From the NCBI RefSeq assembly GCF_020026305.1, contig NZ_CP075691.1, positions 6,572,001-6,636,000 of the forward strand: a DNA stretch of 64,000 bases, given 5' to 3'. This document shows, piece by piece, positions 42,539 to 50,359 of the stretch (its first letter is position 1; each line of letters begins with the position of its first letter). The stretch is from Streptomyces sp. 135. GTDB lineage: Bacteria > Actinomycetota > Actinomycetes > Streptomycetales > Streptomycetaceae. The notes beneath the pieces are model-generated. The model ran no database searches, was not told the origin of the DNA, and saw only the letters and a list, made by a program, of their open reading frames with translations. The translations under genes and the position numbers were made by a program.

Positions 42539-43717
42539 ATGACGGTGTTCTCCCCGGTGCCGGCCGCTCGGCCGCCGGCAGGCCTGGACCGGCCGCAGGT
42601 CACCGAGCTGCGGCTGTCCGCCTTCGCCGGGCATCGCGGCACGGTCCTCCCGTTCGGTCCGCTCACGCTGATCACGGGCCCCAGCGGCAGCGGCAAGACC
42701 AGCGCGCTGCGGGCGTACGAGGCCCTCGCGCGGCTCAGCGCCGGTGCCGAACTGGTCGACGTCTTCGCCGACCCCGCGGCGTGCGTGCCCGAACGGGCCC
42801 GCGCCGACGGCCAGCGGCGCCGCGGGTTCCGCATCGGCTGCACGGTCGAGGGGCCCGCAGGCACCATCCGGCTCGACCTCGCCGTCCAGGCCGAACCGGA
42901 ACTCCGCGTCGTGGGCGAGCGGCTGACCCGTGGCGGTCTCGCCCTCCTGGAGACGGCGCTGCGCGACCCCGGGCGGCGCATGGTCCAGGCCGCCTGGCAC
43001 ACCGCGGGCACCGCGCCCGTGACCCGCGCCCCCATGCCGGACGACCGGCTCGGCACGGCGCTCGTGCCGCTGCGCGTGGCGGGCAAGACCGACGGGCAGC
43101 GCCTGGTGCTCGCGGCGGCCGAACAGGTCGTCGTCGCGCTGCGCTCGGCGTTCGCCTGCGATCCGCGGCCCAGCCGGATGCGCGCCCCGGTCCCGGCTGG
43201 ACTGATCGGCGCGGGCCGCCTGCTGAGCGGCTGCGACAACCTCGCGGAGGTCCTGTGGCGCACCCGCGCCGAGTGCGCGGGACGCCACGCGCTGCTCGTC
43301 ACGGCGGTGCGCGAAGGATGCGCGGGGCCGGTCGCCGACGTGTTCGCCGAGGAGGCGGAGGACGGATCGGTGCAGGCCTTCATCGACCGGGGGGACGGGG
43401 TGCGTACGCCTCTGGCACGCCTCGGCGACAGCGAGTTGCGATACCTCGCGCTGGCGCTCGTCCTGCTCACAGGACCCGGTGTCCTCGCCGTCGACCCGGT
43501 CGCGGAGGTCCCGCAGGCGTACCAGACCCTCACCGTCCTCGCCGACGACCTCGACCGCCGGCTGGACGCGCGGCAGGTGCGCGCGCTCGGCGAACTGGCG
43601 GCGCGGACCTGCGCCCGCGGCCACATCCGCGTGGTCGGGGCGGTGCGCGACGCCGCCGGGGCGGCCGACGCCGCCCGCGCCTCGGTGGTAGACCTGGGGC
43701 GTGACGGAACGACTTGA
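42539..43717 (+). CDS. AAA/ABC-type ATPase (RecF/AAA_21-like)
   Basis: A 392-residue ATPase. Walker A is GPSGSGKTS (G47 to K53, T54); the preceding LRLSAFAGHRGTVLPFGPLTLITG strands resemble the RecF/SMC-like ATP-head fold. Near the C terminus LGDSELRYLALAL looks like a degenerate signature motif and GPGVLAVDPVAEVPQ like Walker B, lacking the usual acidic pair. It has no nuclease domain of its own. The 3' end overlaps the MazG-like gene by 17 bp, so they are co-translated. Function unknown; ATP-head proteins coupled to nucleotide hydrolases can belong to repair or defence modules. Confidence 0.72.
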   Translation: MTVFSPVPAARPPAGLDRPQVTELRLSAFAGHRGTVLPFGPLTLITGPSGSGKTSALRAYEALARLSAGAELVDVFADPAACVPERARADGQRRRGFRIGCTVEGPAGTIRLDLAVQAEPELRVVGERLTRGGLALLETALRDPGRRMVQAAWHTAGTAPVTRAPMPDDRLGTALVPLRVAGKTDGQRLVLAAAEQVVVALRSAFACDPRPSRMRAPVPAGLIGAGRLLSGCDNLAEVLWRTRAECAGRHALLVTAVREGCAGPVADVFAEEAEDGSVQAFIDRGDGVRTPLARLGDSELRYLALALVLLTGPGVLAVDPVAEVPQAYQTLTVLADDLDRRLDARQVRALGELAARTCARGHIRVVGAVRDAAGAADAARASVVDLGRDGTT

Positions 43718-44036
43718 TGTGGCGGGACTGCAGCGCAGGCTGGCCCGGTTCGCGGCGGCCCGCGACTGGGGGCAGTACCACACCCCGAAGAACCTGGCCG
43801 CCGCGCTCAGCGTGGAGGCGTCCGAACTGGTCGAGATCTTCCAGTGGTTGACGCCGGAGCAGTCGCAACAGGTGATGCGGGACCCGGACACCGCGCACCG
43901 GGTGACGGACGAGGTGGCCGATGTCCTCGCGTATCTGCTCCAGTTCTGCGAGGTCCTGGAGATCGACGCGCTGGCCGCGCTCGCGGCGAAGATCGAGCGG
44001 AACGAGGAGCGTTTTCCGGCTCCCGAGCGCCCGTAA
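43701..44036 (+). CDS. MazG-like nucleotide pyrophosphohydrolase
   Basis: A 111-residue all-alpha NTP pyrophosphatase. The metal-binding residues are E39, E42 and E45 in SVEASELVEIFQW and E71 and D74 in TDEVADVLAYLLQF. Such small MazG-like enzymes hydrolyse (d)NTPs, often dCTP or modified nucleotides, to monophosphate and pyrophosphate. The GTG start lies inside the end of the ATPase gene in another frame, indicating tight coupling with that gene. Confidence 0.85.
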   Translation: MTERLDVAGLQRRLARFAAARDWGQYHTPKNLAAALSVEASELVEIFQWLTPEQSQQVMRDPDTAHRVTDEVADVLAYLLQFCEVLEIDALAALAAKIERNEERFPAPERP

Positions 44037-44217
44037 CACCCCTTCCCCGATATTTTCGTCACTCTCCGGAGTGGATGCCTTGTCCAATTTCGATTACTTG
44101 TCCACAGAATTCCGGCCTCCCCTGGCTTTTCGCCCGGATGAGTATCACTCTGGGTAGTGGCAGGCGAGTTCGGGCGGACGTGCGGTGTGGGCGCGCGGGA
44201 TGGATGGGGGGCTGCGC

Positions 44218-44700
44218 ATGGACGCGATGCGGCTCATCGAGGTGAACCGGCGTGCGCTGGCGCTGAGCCAGGACCCGATCGGCATCGTCGTGGAGGTGTG
44301 GCAGTCGCAGGCGCTCGCGCAGGCGATCGGCAGCCGCCTCGCGGTCACGGGCCCTCCCGAGTTACGGGGCGAGGCGCTGGGCCTGAGCGAAGTGGGCGGC
44401 AGGGCCTGCGGACTGCTCGACGCCCCGCACCTCGGGACGGAGGACATCAGAGCCGCGCGGCTCACCGAGACCGGCGACGCCCACGCGGTCCTGGTCGCCC
44501 TCGACCGGCTCCTCGGTGAGGTCGGCATGGCGCTCGTCGGCGTCGCGATGGGCGCCGCCGACGAGGGGGTGTACTGGCAGTGCATGGAGGCGATAGACGC
44601 CGCCGACGAGTCGAGGGACCGGGTCCTTGAGATGCTGCGCAGGCTCGCGGTGCGCGAGCGCGGTCTGCCGGAGCCCGACTCGGCGGCGGGGCCGGCATGA
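44218..44700 (+). CDS. Conserved hypothetical protein with a TTA (bldA-dependent) codon
   Basis: A 160-residue mostly helical protein (start MDAMRLIEVNRRALALSQ, then VVEVWQSQALAQAIGSRLAV), without signal peptide or membrane helix. I recognise it only as a conserved streptomycete protein of unknown role. Its PPELRGEA segment uses TTA for Leu at 44362-44364, one of only two TTA codons I found in real genes of this window, so its translation should depend on the UAA tRNA-Leu. ATG 44218 is preferred; a longer start at 44185 adds a Gly/Arg-rich stretch. Confidence 0.7.
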   Translation: MDAMRLIEVNRRALALSQDPIGIVVEVWQSQALAQAIGSRLAVTGPPELRGEALGLSEVGGRACGLLDAPHLGTEDIRAARLTETGDAHAVLVALDRLLGEVGMALVGVAMGAADEGVYWQCMEAIDAADESRDRVLEMLRRLAVRERGLPEPDSAAGPA

Positions 44701-44827
44701 GGCGCCGGTGCGCGCCGGCGCCGCCCGGGCGGGGCGGCGGTGCCGACGCTTTTTCACCCGACCGGGGCAGCCGAGAACCGGCGGGACCGGCGGGGCCGAC
44801 GGGCATACGACCGGGCAGGATGGAGCC

Positions 44828-45751
44828 ATGGATCTTCGCATCTTCACCGAGCCCCAGCAAGGGGCTACCTACGACACCCTGCTCACCGTCGCCAAGGCCG
44901 CGGAGGACCTCGGCTTCGACGCCTTCTTCCGCTCCGACCACTACCTGCGCATGGGATCCGCCGACGGGCTGCCGGGCCCCACGGACGCGTGGATCACCCT
45001 GGCCGGGCTCGCGCGGGAGACCAAGCGGATCAGGCTGGGCACGCTCATGACGGCGGGCACCTTCCGCCTGCCCGGCGTCCTCGCGATCCAGGTGGCGCAG
45101 GTCGACCAGATGTCCGGCGGCCGGGTCGAACTGGGCCTCGGGGCAGGCTGGTTCGAGGAGGAGCACAAGGCGTACGGCATCCCCTTCCCGAAGGAGAAGT
45201 TCGCCCGCCTGGAGGAGCAGCTGGAGATCGTCACCGGCCTGTGGGCCACGGAGATCGGCCAGACCTTCGACTTCGACGGCAAGCACTACCGGCTCACCGA
45301 CTCCCCGGCCCTGCCCAAGCCCGCGCAGACCAAGGTGCCCGTGCTCATCGGCGGCCACGGCGCGACGCGCACCCCGCGCCTCGCCGCGCGGTACGCCGAC
45401 GAGTTCAACATCCCCTTCGCCTCGGTCGAGGACAGCGAGCGGCAGTTCGGCCGGGTCCGCGCGGCGGCCGAGCAGGCCGGGCGCAAGGGCGGCGACCTGG
45501 TCTACTCCAGCGCCCTTGTGGCCTGCGTCGGCAAGGACGACGCGGAGGTCGCCCGGCGCGCGGCCGCCATCGGACGGGAGGTGGACGAGCTCAAGGCCAA
45601 CGGCCTCGCGGGCTCCCCGGCCGAGGTCGTCGACAAGATCGGGCGGTACGAGGCGATCGGCGCGAGCCGCATCTACCTCCAGTGCCTGGACCTCGACGAC
45701 CTGGACCACCTGGAGCTGATCTCCTCGCAGGTGCAGTCGCAGCTGTCCTAG
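44828..45751 (+). CDS. LLM-class F420-dependent oxidoreductase
   Basis: A 307-residue TIM-barrel protein of the bacterial-luciferase-like family. Typical motifs: AAEDLGFDAFFRSDHYLRM, IRLGTLMTAGTFRLPGVLA, SGGRVELGLGAGWFEEEHKA and the C-terminal VPVLIGGHGATRTPRLAARY. Members use F420 (or FMN) to oxidise or reduce small organics; the substrate is not predictable. ATG 44828 follows TGGAGCC. A strong convergent hairpin lies between it and the CIS operon. Confidence 0.85.
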   Translation: MDLRIFTEPQQGATYDTLLTVAKAAEDLGFDAFFRSDHYLRMGSADGLPGPTDAWITLAGLARETKRIRLGTLMTAGTFRLPGVLAIQVAQVDQMSGGRVELGLGAGWFEEEHKAYGIPFPKEKFARLEEQLEIVTGLWATEIGQTFDFDGKHYRLTDSPALPKPAQTKVPVLIGGHGATRTPRLAARYADEFNIPFASVEDSERQFGRVRAAAEQAGRKGGDLVYSSALVACVGKDDAEVARRAAAIGREVDELKANGLAGSPAEVVDKIGRYEAIGASRIYLQCLDLDDLDHLELISSQVQSQLS

Positions 45752-45787
45752 CCGCCGGTCCGATCCACGGTGGCGGCTCCCCAGTCG

Positions 45788-45824
45788 TGGCCGCCGGGCG
45801 CACCCCTCCGGTGCCCGGCGGCCA
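45788..45824. terminator. Bidirectional hairpin between the LLM gene and the CIS operon
   Basis: TGGCCGCCGGGCGCAC (45788-45803) pairs with GTGCCCGGCGGCCA (45811-45824), one bulge and a 7-nt loop, between convergent genes. Confidence 0.7.
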
Positions 45825-45867
45825 CTCCCACGGCCGGTCGCGGGGTCCCGCTGCCCGGCCCGAGCGG

Positions 45868-47274
45868 TTACTGCCCGGTCGAGCGGCCGAAGAACTCCAG
45901 CTCGGCGATGGCCACCTGGCGGTTGTCCGCCACGCCGTACGCGGAGCGCAGGATCAGCCGTGCGCTCACCGCGTCCCGTACGCGTACGTCGATCTTCTGG
46001 ATGCCGCCGTCGTTGATCCGGCGGTGCATGGTGTGCTCCTTGCCCGCCGAATCGCTGACCACCAGGTCGAATTCCATGGGCCTGGCCTGCTGGGCGGCCT
46101 GGGCGGTGCGGGGGGAGGTGCCCGGCGTGATGAGCAGGTTGAGCAGGTCGGTGGGCTGGCCGAAGTCGGCCTGGATCCACTGGCCCGCCGAGTCACCCGC
46201 GTAACCCGTGCCCCACCAGGTGTTGGAGTAGCCGTCGAAGGCGAGCTTTGCCGCCTGCTTGGGGGCGGAGTGCGAGGCGCTGGAGTCGGTCGGGTGCACG
46301 GGCACCCGCTTGGCGAAGTGGTCCTGCACGGCGCGGGCGGCCGGGGGCCCGCCGAAGATGCCGCCGGCCACCAGGCCGATGACGACCGCGACGCCCACGG
46401 CGCGGGCGATCCACCGGGTGCGATCACGGTGGAGGCGCGGCCGCTGACCGGCGTACGGGCCTTCGGCGGTCGTGGCCGCGGAGTCCTTCAGGGGGGTGGC
46501 GCAGCTGCGGCAGAAGTGCCGGCGGGGGGCGTTGGCCGTCCCGCAGCTGCGGCACGGCGCGCCGGACTCGGGCTCGGCCGGCACGGCGGGTTGGCGTACG
46601 CGCGGGCGCGCCGCCTCGGGCCTGCCCGGCAGCACACCGCCCGGTGTCTCCGCGGGGGCGACGGGCTCGGAGGCCTCCGGTACGGGGACGAGCAGCGAGC
46701 GGATGGCGGTGTCGGACATGCCGGTTCCGGAGGACGAGCCGCGCGGGGGTGTCCTGCCGGAGGAGGAGCTGCCGGAGGAGGAGCTGGCGGAGGATGAGCT
46801 TGCCGGGGACGAGGTGCTGGGGGACGCGCTGCCCGAGGGCGTCCCGGACGTGGGTGCGCCGCCGGAGCCGCCTGATGCCGAGCCGCCCGGTGCCGAGCCG
46901 CTTGACGGCGAGGCGCCCGCGGGTGTGCTGCCGGGGGGCTCGGTCGGTGCGGTCGTCGGGAGCGGGACGGTGGTGTCCGTGGTGTCCGTGGCGTCCGGTG
47001 CGGGAGTGGGCGCGGGCCCGGGGCGGTCCGAGGCGGCGGCCTGGCGCGTACGGGGCGGGGCGGGAGTGCTCGGGGCAGCGGCACCGTCCTGGGCGGGGGC
47101 GTTCACCGGGCTCGCCGGGGTGTCCCAGCGGAGGAAGGCGCCGCAGGAGTCGCAGAAGGACTGGCCCCGCTGCCGGGCGGGGGTGCCGCATTCGGGACAC
47201 GGGGGGCTGGGGGACTTGGAAGAGGAGGGGGAAGGGGAGTTGGGCATCGGGTCCGTCTCAGGCTGCTCGGGCAT
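45868..47274 (-). CDS. Zinc-ribbon / Pro-rich / membrane / discoidin-like protein at end of CIS operon
   Basis: A 468-residue protein built as follows: N-terminal zinc ribbon (CPECGTPAR and CDSCGAFLRW), a Pro/Ser/Thr/Ala-rich linker of about 200 residues with Ser-rich runs, a second zinc ribbon (CRSCGTANA, then HFCRSCATPL), one transmembrane helix (ARAVGVAVVIGLVAGGIFG near residue 295) and a C-terminal beta domain like discoidin/F5-8C carbohydrate-binding modules (KLAFDGYSNTWWGTG, WIQADFGQPTDLLNLLITPG). The orientation puts zinc ribbons inside and the binding domain outside. It is last in the CIS operon, coupled to tail protein I (TGATG). It is a candidate link between the particle and the cell envelope; that role is inference. 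Confidence 0.75.
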   Translation of the reverse strand: MPEQPETDPMPNSPSPSSSKSPSPPCPECGTPARQRGQSFCDSCGAFLRWDTPASPVNAPAQDGAAAPSTPAPPRTRQAAASDRPGPAPTPAPDATDTTDTTVPLPTTAPTEPPGSTPAGASPSSGSAPGGSASGGSGGAPTSGTPSGSASPSTSSPASSSSASSSSGSSSSGRTPPRGSSSGTGMSDTAIRSLLVPVPEASEPVAPAETPGGVLPGRPEAARPRVRQPAVPAEPESGAPCRSCGTANAPRRHFCRSCATPLKDSAATTAEGPYAGQRPRLHRDRTRWIARAVGVAVVIGLVAGGIFGGPPAARAVQDHFAKRVPVHPTDSSASHSAPKQAAKLAFDGYSNTWWGTGYAGDSAGQWIQADFGQPTDLLNLLITPGTSPRTAQAAQQARPMEFDLVVSDSAGKEHTMHRRINDGGIQKIDVRVRDAVSARLILRSAYGVADNRQVAIAELEFFGRSTGQ

Positions 47275-47950
47275 CAGGTTCCTTCAGGGGAGGGCAGGGC
47301 GGTCACCTCGGCCGTGAAGGGGAGGTGGGCGGGCGGGCCGCGGCGACCACGGACCGCAGGCGGTAGGGGTCCACCGAGGCCGGGTCGGGCACCCGCAGGG
47401 TCACGTGCAAGGCGGGGCGCGGGGCCCCGGGGAAGGGGCCGAGCGGACGCGCGGACCAGGTCGCGCCGCCGCTCTCGGTGATCAGGGGCCGTACGCCGAA
47501 GGCCAGTTCGACGGCGGCGGACAGGCCGCGGCGGGTGCCGCGCACCCGGTGCAGGGCCACGGCCGAGGCCACCGCGTGGCGGCGCAGCGGCAGCGGCTCG
47601 GTGCCGTCGAGCTCCGTGCCGACCCAGTCCGTGAGCCAGCCGAGGAAGTCCTCGGGCGCCAGGGCGGGCGTGAAGTACGCCTCCAGGCAGTCCAGGACCG
47701 TGAAGACGGGGGCCAGCACGATGTCGAGACCGGAGACGAAGCGCAGCGCGAAGTCGTCGTCGGCGAAGACCGCGGGCAGCTGCTCGCCCAGCGGATGCGC
47801 GGAGACCAGCGACGGCAGTGAACCGCGCCGCGAGCCGCCCCCCGGCCCCGAAGAGGCGTCCCCTGGCCCCGGAGAGGCGGCGCCCCCGGCCTTGCGCAGC
47901 AGCGCGGGACCCGACCCCGCTGCACCCGCTGAACCCGTCGGCGCCGTCAT
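47274..47950 (-). CDS. CIS baseplate/tail protein I-like, frameshift near C terminus
   Basis: A protein of about 225 residues like the phage P2 gpI-type tail protein family: LPAVFADDDFALRFVSGLD, VFTVLDCLEAYFTPAL, APEDFLGWLTDWVG and HRVRGTRRGLSAAVELAFG. This component links the baseplate wedge to the outer rim. The uninterrupted frame stops early at 47303 with an unnatural tail (PPTSPSRPR). The alternative frame from about 47335 reads AHLPFTAEVTALPSPEGT and ends exactly at the TGATG junction with the next gene, so a one-base shift is almost certain. The start overlaps the baseplate J stop (ATGA). Confidence 0.8.
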
Positions 47951-49926
47951 CGCGCCTCGATGACGCGCACGCGGTGGTCGAAGGGGAACAGCAACGCGGA
48001 CGGGCCGAGTTCGATGCGGTCGGTGGCGTCGCCCCGGCGGCCCGTGAGGGGGTCGGCCGGGTGCAGGAGGACCTCGTCGACCAGCTCCACGCCCGGCACC
48101 CGCTGGAGCGCCGCGAAGATCTCACCCGCCCGCAGCGGGCGCCCGAACGGCCAGCCCGCGCCGTGCGCCCCGCCGGTCAGCGGGTCCAGGTAGGCGTAGA
48201 GCGCGTCGAGGGCCTCCGCCCGCACCCGCTCGGCCTGCGCGGCGCGGAAGGAGTGCAGCGTGGCGACGACCGTGACGCCCTGGTAGAAGGGCGGCCCGAC
48301 CGCGAGCCGGGTGCCGATGGGGCGGCGGTCGTCGAGGAAGTCCGTGACGCGGGAGAGCAGTTCGTCGCCCGGGACCAGCTGCTCGAAGCGGAGGCGGCCG
48401 CCGCGGTCCGGCACGGCCTGCGGGACGACGAGGACCCGCACCGCGTTGTCGCCCGCGTCCGCCGCGTCGGCGGCCAGGCAGTGGATGCGGGCCGTCTCGG
48501 GTGCCGCGCGCCGCGCAAGCTCCTCGTAGTCGCGCGCGGTGACCGCCCGCTCCTGGGCGCGCAGCGCGATCGGCGCGCGGACCTTGGCCTCCTGCACCGT
48601 CTCGCCGTCCACCCCGCCGCGCGCCGCCTCGCGGTTCTCCACCCGGGCGACGTAGGGGATGGAGCTGCGCAGCACCTGGATCGCACCGCGCGCCACATTG
48701 CCCGCGCGCCCACCGCCGGTGCGGTAGCGCGTGGCGCGCAGGGCGGCGCCCTTGGCGGGCACCGCGCCGAACTGCCGCAGCGAGCCGTCCGGTTCGCGTA
48801 CGGCGGGGCCGAAGGCGATCTCGCCGGTCGCCGCGTCCAGCGTGACGTGCCGGTCGTGCGGCCCCGACGCCGCGAAGTGGTCCACGACCTGCCACTCCTG
48901 CCAGCCCACGCCGTCCTCGTCGGAGCCCCCGGCATCCTCGGAGACCTCCAGGATGAGCGGCGGCCGGTCGGCGACGACCGGGGCCTGGGCCAGCCGGACC
49001 CGCTGGCCCGGCACGCCCGTGGAGTCGCCGAGCAGCTCGTCGCGCACGACGTCGGCGTGCGCGACGACCGTCGTCCCGCCGATGGTGAACGCGGACGCCG
49101 CCCGCACGGTCGGTGACGCGCTGTAGAACGGCTGCCCCTGCGCGGCCTCGACGACGCGGCACCGCACCCAGCCCGCGTCCTGCCGCCCCACCCGCGAGAC
49201 GACGTGCCCGGCCGGGACGTGCAGGACGACGTCGCCGGGCCGGTTGAGGCCGCCGGTGGAGTCCTCCTCCACCTCGCACTCCGTCCAGCCCTCGGCGGTC
49301 CACGCCTCCCAGACCAGCGGCGGCTGGCGCGGGTCGACGCCGACACCGTCGACGCGACTGTCCAGCTGGAGCACGGCCACATTGCGCGGCACGGCGGCAC
49401 TCAGCCCGAACAGCAGCGTGTCGCCCGGCCGCGGGTGCTCGGCGAAGACCCCCACGTCGCGCCCGCCGAACACGTCCTGCCCGCAGTCCTGCGGGGTGCC
49501 TGCCGCCTCCTGGCGCAGGATGGCGTCCAGTGCGCAGGGCACCACCGTCAGGTCGGCCTCGGTCGCGAAGGCCACCGCCTCCTCGGTCTCGGTGCGGCTG
49601 GTGGCCACCTCCGTACCGGCGGGCAGCACCACCGGCTCGGGCTGCGGCGCCGAGAGCCAGAAGGTGACGTCGGCGCGGGCCGCCGAGGGCGGGAAGAGGG
49701 TGACGCCGAGCAGGTCGAGGAAGGCCAGGTGGTTCTTCTCGGGCACGCGGTTGAGGCGGTAGACCACCTGGTCGGCCATGTGCGCGACCGCCTCGACGAG
49801 AGTGACGCCCGGGTCGGAGACGTTGTGATCGGTCCACTCCGGGCAGCGCTGCTGGATGTAGCGCTTGGCGTCGTCGACGAACTGCTGGAAGCGCCGGTCG
49901 TCGAGGTGGGGTGCGGGCAGGGCCAT
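47947..49926 (-). CDS. CIS baseplate assembly protein J-like
   Basis: A 659-residue member of the gpJ/gp6-type baseplate wedge family as found in contractile injection systems: ALPAPHLDDRRFQQFVDDAK start, VEAVAHMADQVVYRLNRVPE, TRYRTGGGRAGNVARGAIQV and AVTARDYEELARRAAPE. It polymerises around the spike with protein I and gp25. The length is typical of extracellular-CIS members, longer than phage gpJ. It lies between gp25 and tail protein I with overlapping or near-overlapping stops and starts. Intact. Confidence 0.88.
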   Translation of the reverse strand: MALPAPHLDDRRFQQFVDDAKRYIQQRCPEWTDHNVSDPGVTLVEAVAHMADQVVYRLNRVPEKNHLAFLDLLGVTLFPPSAARADVTFWLSAPQPEPVVLPAGTEVATSRTETEEAVAFATEADLTVVPCALDAILRQEAAGTPQDCGQDVFGGRDVGVFAEHPRPGDTLLFGLSAAVPRNVAVLQLDSRVDGVGVDPRQPPLVWEAWTAEGWTECEVEEDSTGGLNRPGDVVLHVPAGHVVSRVGRQDAGWVRCRVVEAAQGQPFYSASPTVRAASAFTIGGTTVVAHADVVRDELLGDSTGVPGQRVRLAQAPVVADRPPLILEVSEDAGGSDEDGVGWQEWQVVDHFAASGPHDRHVTLDAATGEIAFGPAVREPDGSLRQFGAVPAKGAALRATRYRTGGGRAGNVARGAIQVLRSSIPYVARVENREAARGGVDGETVQEAKVRAPIALRAQERAVTARDYEELARRAAPETARIHCLAADAADAGDNAVRVLVVPQAVPDRGGRLRFEQLVPGDELLSRVTDFLDDRRPIGTRLAVGPPFYQGVTVVATLHSFRAAQAERVRAEALDALYAYLDPLTGGAHGAGWPFGRPLRAGEIFAALQRVPGVELVDEVLLHPADPLTGRRGDATDRIELGPSALLFPFDHRVRVIEAR

Positions 49927-49932
49927 CGGACT

Positions 49933-50346
49933 TCAGACTCCGCTCTCTGATTCCGTGGACGGGATCACGTAGAAGGGAAAGACGAGGCTGCGCGGGTTGT
50001 TCGTGCCGCGCACGGTGTAGCTCACGTCGATGAACAGGACGGACGGGTCGTCGGGCGCCGGGCTGACCTCGACGTCCAGGACCTCGATGCGGGGCTCCCA
50101 CCGGTCGAGCGAGGACCGCACCTCGTACCGGATGCGGCCCGCCGTCGCCTCGTTGACCGGTGCGAACACCAGGTCGTGCACGGCGCAGCCGAACTCGGGC
50201 CGCATCGGCCGCTCACCGGGTGCCGTGGCGAGCACCAGCCGGATGGACTCCTCGATCTCGCGTTCGCGGCGGGCCAGCGCGATGCCGCCGCCCGCGTCCG
50301 TGCGCAGCGGGAACGTCCAGCCCGCGCCGACGAACTGCTCACTCAT
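49933..50346 (-). CDS. CIS baseplate gp25/gpW-like protein
   Basis: A 137-residue protein of the gp25/GPW family: AGWTFPLRTDAGGGIALARRE, EESIRLVLATAPGERPMRPEFGC and the EPRIEVLDVEVS segment with the conserved glutamates. It is a baseplate wedge subunit that nucleates sheath assembly. Only six bases precede baseplate J and thirteen separate it from the VgrG-like spike. Intact and of normal length. Confidence 0.9.
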   Translation of the reverse strand: MSEQFVGAGWTFPLRTDAGGGIALARREREIEESIRLVLATAPGERPMRPEFGCAVHDLVFAPVNEATAGRIRYEVRSSLDRWEPRIEVLDVEVSPAPDDPSVLFIDVSYTVRGTNNPRSLVFPFYVIPSTESESGV

Positions 50347-50359
50347 GTCTGCCGCCCCC

